Made by a program: the position numbers and the translations under genes | The notes under the pieces: model-generated | The model's database searches: none | The model's input: the letters and a program-made list of their open reading frames with translations, nothing else | Told to the model about the DNA's origin: nothing | Assembly: GCA_011947345.1 (NCBI GenBank) | Contig: JAAVTG010000215.1 | Coordinates: 124,001-188,000, forward strand | DNA: 64,000 bases | Source of the DNA: Phytophthora quininea | Lineage: Eukaryota > Oomycota > Peronosporomycetes > Peronosporales > Peronosporaceae | Direction of reading: 5' to 3' | Shown: piece by piece, positions 62,420 through 64,000 of the stretch | Layout of the letters: each line of letters opens with the position of its first letter | Position numbering within the stretch: the stretch's first letter is position 1

Positions 62420-63400
62420 TTAAAATACTGGCAGCGTTGGAATCCACGAAGAGTGCGGATACGATCGCCATCGCATTGATGAAAAGAGTCTGTGGGGAAG
62501 AAGGCCAGAGGCTCGTGCTAGTTTTGATCGCTTTGTGGCGGCAAAGTATTGGATTTTGTTGTCTCGCGCGTGGTTCGTAAAGTTCGCTTCGATGCAAGTC
62601 AACAGATGTTCCTTTTGTGAGCTGCAATCCACGATGCCGTACTGCCATCTAACTGCTGCTTGCTGCACTAGCTCCGCAAACCCACTGAAAGCAGCCGCAA
62701 GTAGCGACGCCCAGCCTCTGAAGTCTCCACGCAGAATCCGAACAACCTCAAGTCGTCTATGCCAGACCGCCGTAATCAAAACAGCGTTTCCACTCGGCAA
62801 ACGTTTATCGAGATCAGCACTATTGTTGTACAGCATAAACGCTGGAGTCCAGCGGCTGAACGATGTCGGAAACACCTAGTTGAGCAGCTGTGATCAACCG
62901 CGTGTAGCTTTCATCGTCTGCCAGCTCGAGATCAACTCCATTATCAATTAAAAGTTTCCCTACATCAAACTCCCTATTCTCGATCAACAATTCCACAATC
63001 CTGGTGTGTCCGTTCTTGCGAGCGACCATCAGCAGCGTTAATCCGTCATCGTCCACCGCACCTACTGTTGCATTGTACTCAATGCGAAATAGCACGCGAT
63101 GTCCATCCTTTGTTGTCTGCTAAGTCGATAGAAGCACCATTTTCCATGAGAAGGCGAGCTGCGCAAATGAAACCATTCGAGCATGCGACTCTAAGAGCAG
63201 TGGCTCCATCTGGAGGTTGTTTGTCAACGCTAGCATCAGCAGCGTCGCTCCAGATTATCTATCCACGGTCTCCACATCCACATTTCCACCTTCCAGCAAC
63301 TTTCGAACAGCCTCCAGGTCGCCTTGTCCGCACGCGTCTCGTAGTCGTTCTTCCGCATCGACGGACCCGTCTAAGCAGCTTATTTCGGTCGCAACTTGGG
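62420..63400 (-). pseudogene. Decayed canonical ankyrin gene
   Basis: Starts near 63385 (DAEERLRDACGQGDLEAVRKLLEGG), matching the cap of the large ankyrin gene, with stops by 63240. Then GLTLLMVARKNGHTRIVELLIEN (63050) and ADDESYTRLITAAQLGVSDIVQ (62920). After a slip comes ADLDKRLPSGNAVLITAVWHRRLEVVRILRGDF (62815-62700), nearly the wording of the large gene (LDQRLPSGSTALITAVWHRR). After ~62650 the ankyrin pattern is lost. It lacks most of the dimer array, so it may represent an older, short form. Confidence 0.62.
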
Positions 63401-63510
63401 TCAATCAGGATTTCCTTCCGTTTTCTCGTTCAACGCCGTGCCCAACTTCGTCAGCGTGCCGTAGCTGACGGCAGTGCTGGGCTGCTAAAGACACATCGGT
63501 GGCGACTATC

Positions 63511-64000
63511 TCAATTTTCCATCGCAAGGTTTTGGTTGTCTTCATGAATAGAAGTATTTCGCAAAGTCCATTCCTCCAGCACAGCTACCACGTTGATATA
63601 GCCCCTCTGCTGTGCACGCATGGCAGCAGTTTGTCCTGCCTTATTCTTCCAAGCAGCCACTGAGCCTTTCCGAACCAGTAAGCTGACAATATCCGCATGG
63701 CCATATGCAGCCGCATCCATAAGAGCGGTATTGCCGTCGTCGTCCCTTAAGTTCATGTTGGCGCCACGAGCGATAAGAACTTCAACAACCCTGATATGAC
63801 CTAAAGCACTTGCTCCCTGTAATGGAGAACATCTATACTTTCCGCACTGGTTAACACTAGCCCTCGATCAAGGAGTAGCTCCACTATATCCGTGTAGCCC
63901 AATGATGCCGCAGTTCTGAGTGCTGTTTCACCATAACGATCAGGAATGTTAACCGCCTCAGTAGTTTTCAGCAATACCTCGGCTCGTTTCAAATCACCTT
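63511..64000 (-). pseudogene. Canonical ankyrin gene, 3' part, continues beyond window
   Basis: Enters at 64000 on the minus strand (KGDLKRAEVLLKTTEAVNIP, YTDIVELLLDRG), slips near 63855, and resumes NLRDDDGNTALMDAAAYGHADIVSLLVRKG (63756 on) to a stop at 63511 after VVAVLEEWTLRNTSIHEDNQ. It aligns with the last ~150 residues of the 1356-residue gene (VEELLKTTEAVHLPDRDGNT ... TALEDWNSQRQ) with an extended tail. One slip seen; the 5' part is outside the window. Confidence 0.6.

Noticed and set aside
1..64000. tRNA, rRNA or other structured RNA genes
   Set aside because: No cloverleaf or conserved rRNA segment was noticed on either strand by reading.

Overview
This window looks like a gene-sparse, repeat-rich accessory region of an oomycete genome, most likely a Phytophthora. 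The evidence is an RxLR-WY secreted effector, a broken second RxLR effector, a tandem family of SWEET sugar transporters, many ankyrin genes of the 'NGHLxVVKWLHxNRxEGCT' type, and start-site sequences resembling the oomycete Inr (GCTCATTYYNCAWTTT). The genus is inferred; the oomycete assignment is firm.

Layout. 1-2202: broken membrane-protein gene (minus). 2564-3730: intact RxLR-WY effector. 3790-6007: two decayed W-type ankyrin genes. 6017-26968: a rearranged block with three copies (A inverted, B truncated, C longest) of a unit holding a large ankyrin gene followed by a small ankyrin pseudogene. Copy B is split by a 6.57-kb LINE-type retrotransposon (10698-17263) with a 14-bp target duplication; copies A and C keep the empty site. 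A separate ankyrin gene lies at 19111-20559. Copy C carries the 1356-residue ankyrin gene, expanded by an apparently exact 990-bp tandem duplication. 27259-35821: a truncated hypothetical gene, a frameshifted purple acid phosphatase and three W-type ankyrin pseudogenes. 36159-37120: a secreted acidic protein built of ten RFL-headed repeats.

37203-54522 is a SWEET cluster of seven copies with one ankyrin gene between copies 3 and 4. A hAT-like element (8-bp target duplication) lies upstream. SWEET copy 1 is split by a young Ty3/gypsy-type LTR element lacking protease, reverse transcriptase and RNase H. The gag region of that element itself carries a Mutator-like transposon (9-bp target duplication) and a 198-bp solo LTR (5-bp target duplication). 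Each nested insertion can be subtracted on paper and the host frame closes. SWEET copies 2, 3 and 5 look intact; 1, 4 and 6 are broken; 7 has an open frame that hides a compensated frameshift.

54717-64000: one long intact W-type ankyrin gene, then decayed canonical ankyrin genes (minus), a 613-bp TIR element and a dead RxLR effector whose dEER arginine codon is a stop.

Functionally, the intact genes point to host interaction (RxLR effector), sugar transport (SWEETs), protein-protein scaffolding (ankyrins) and possibly extracellular peptide display or release (RFL repeat protein). The dominant process is duplication, decay and transposition. Many genes differ from an open frame by only one base, so part of the 'pseudogene' load could be sequencing error; the lesions shared between copies A, B and C argue that at least some are real.
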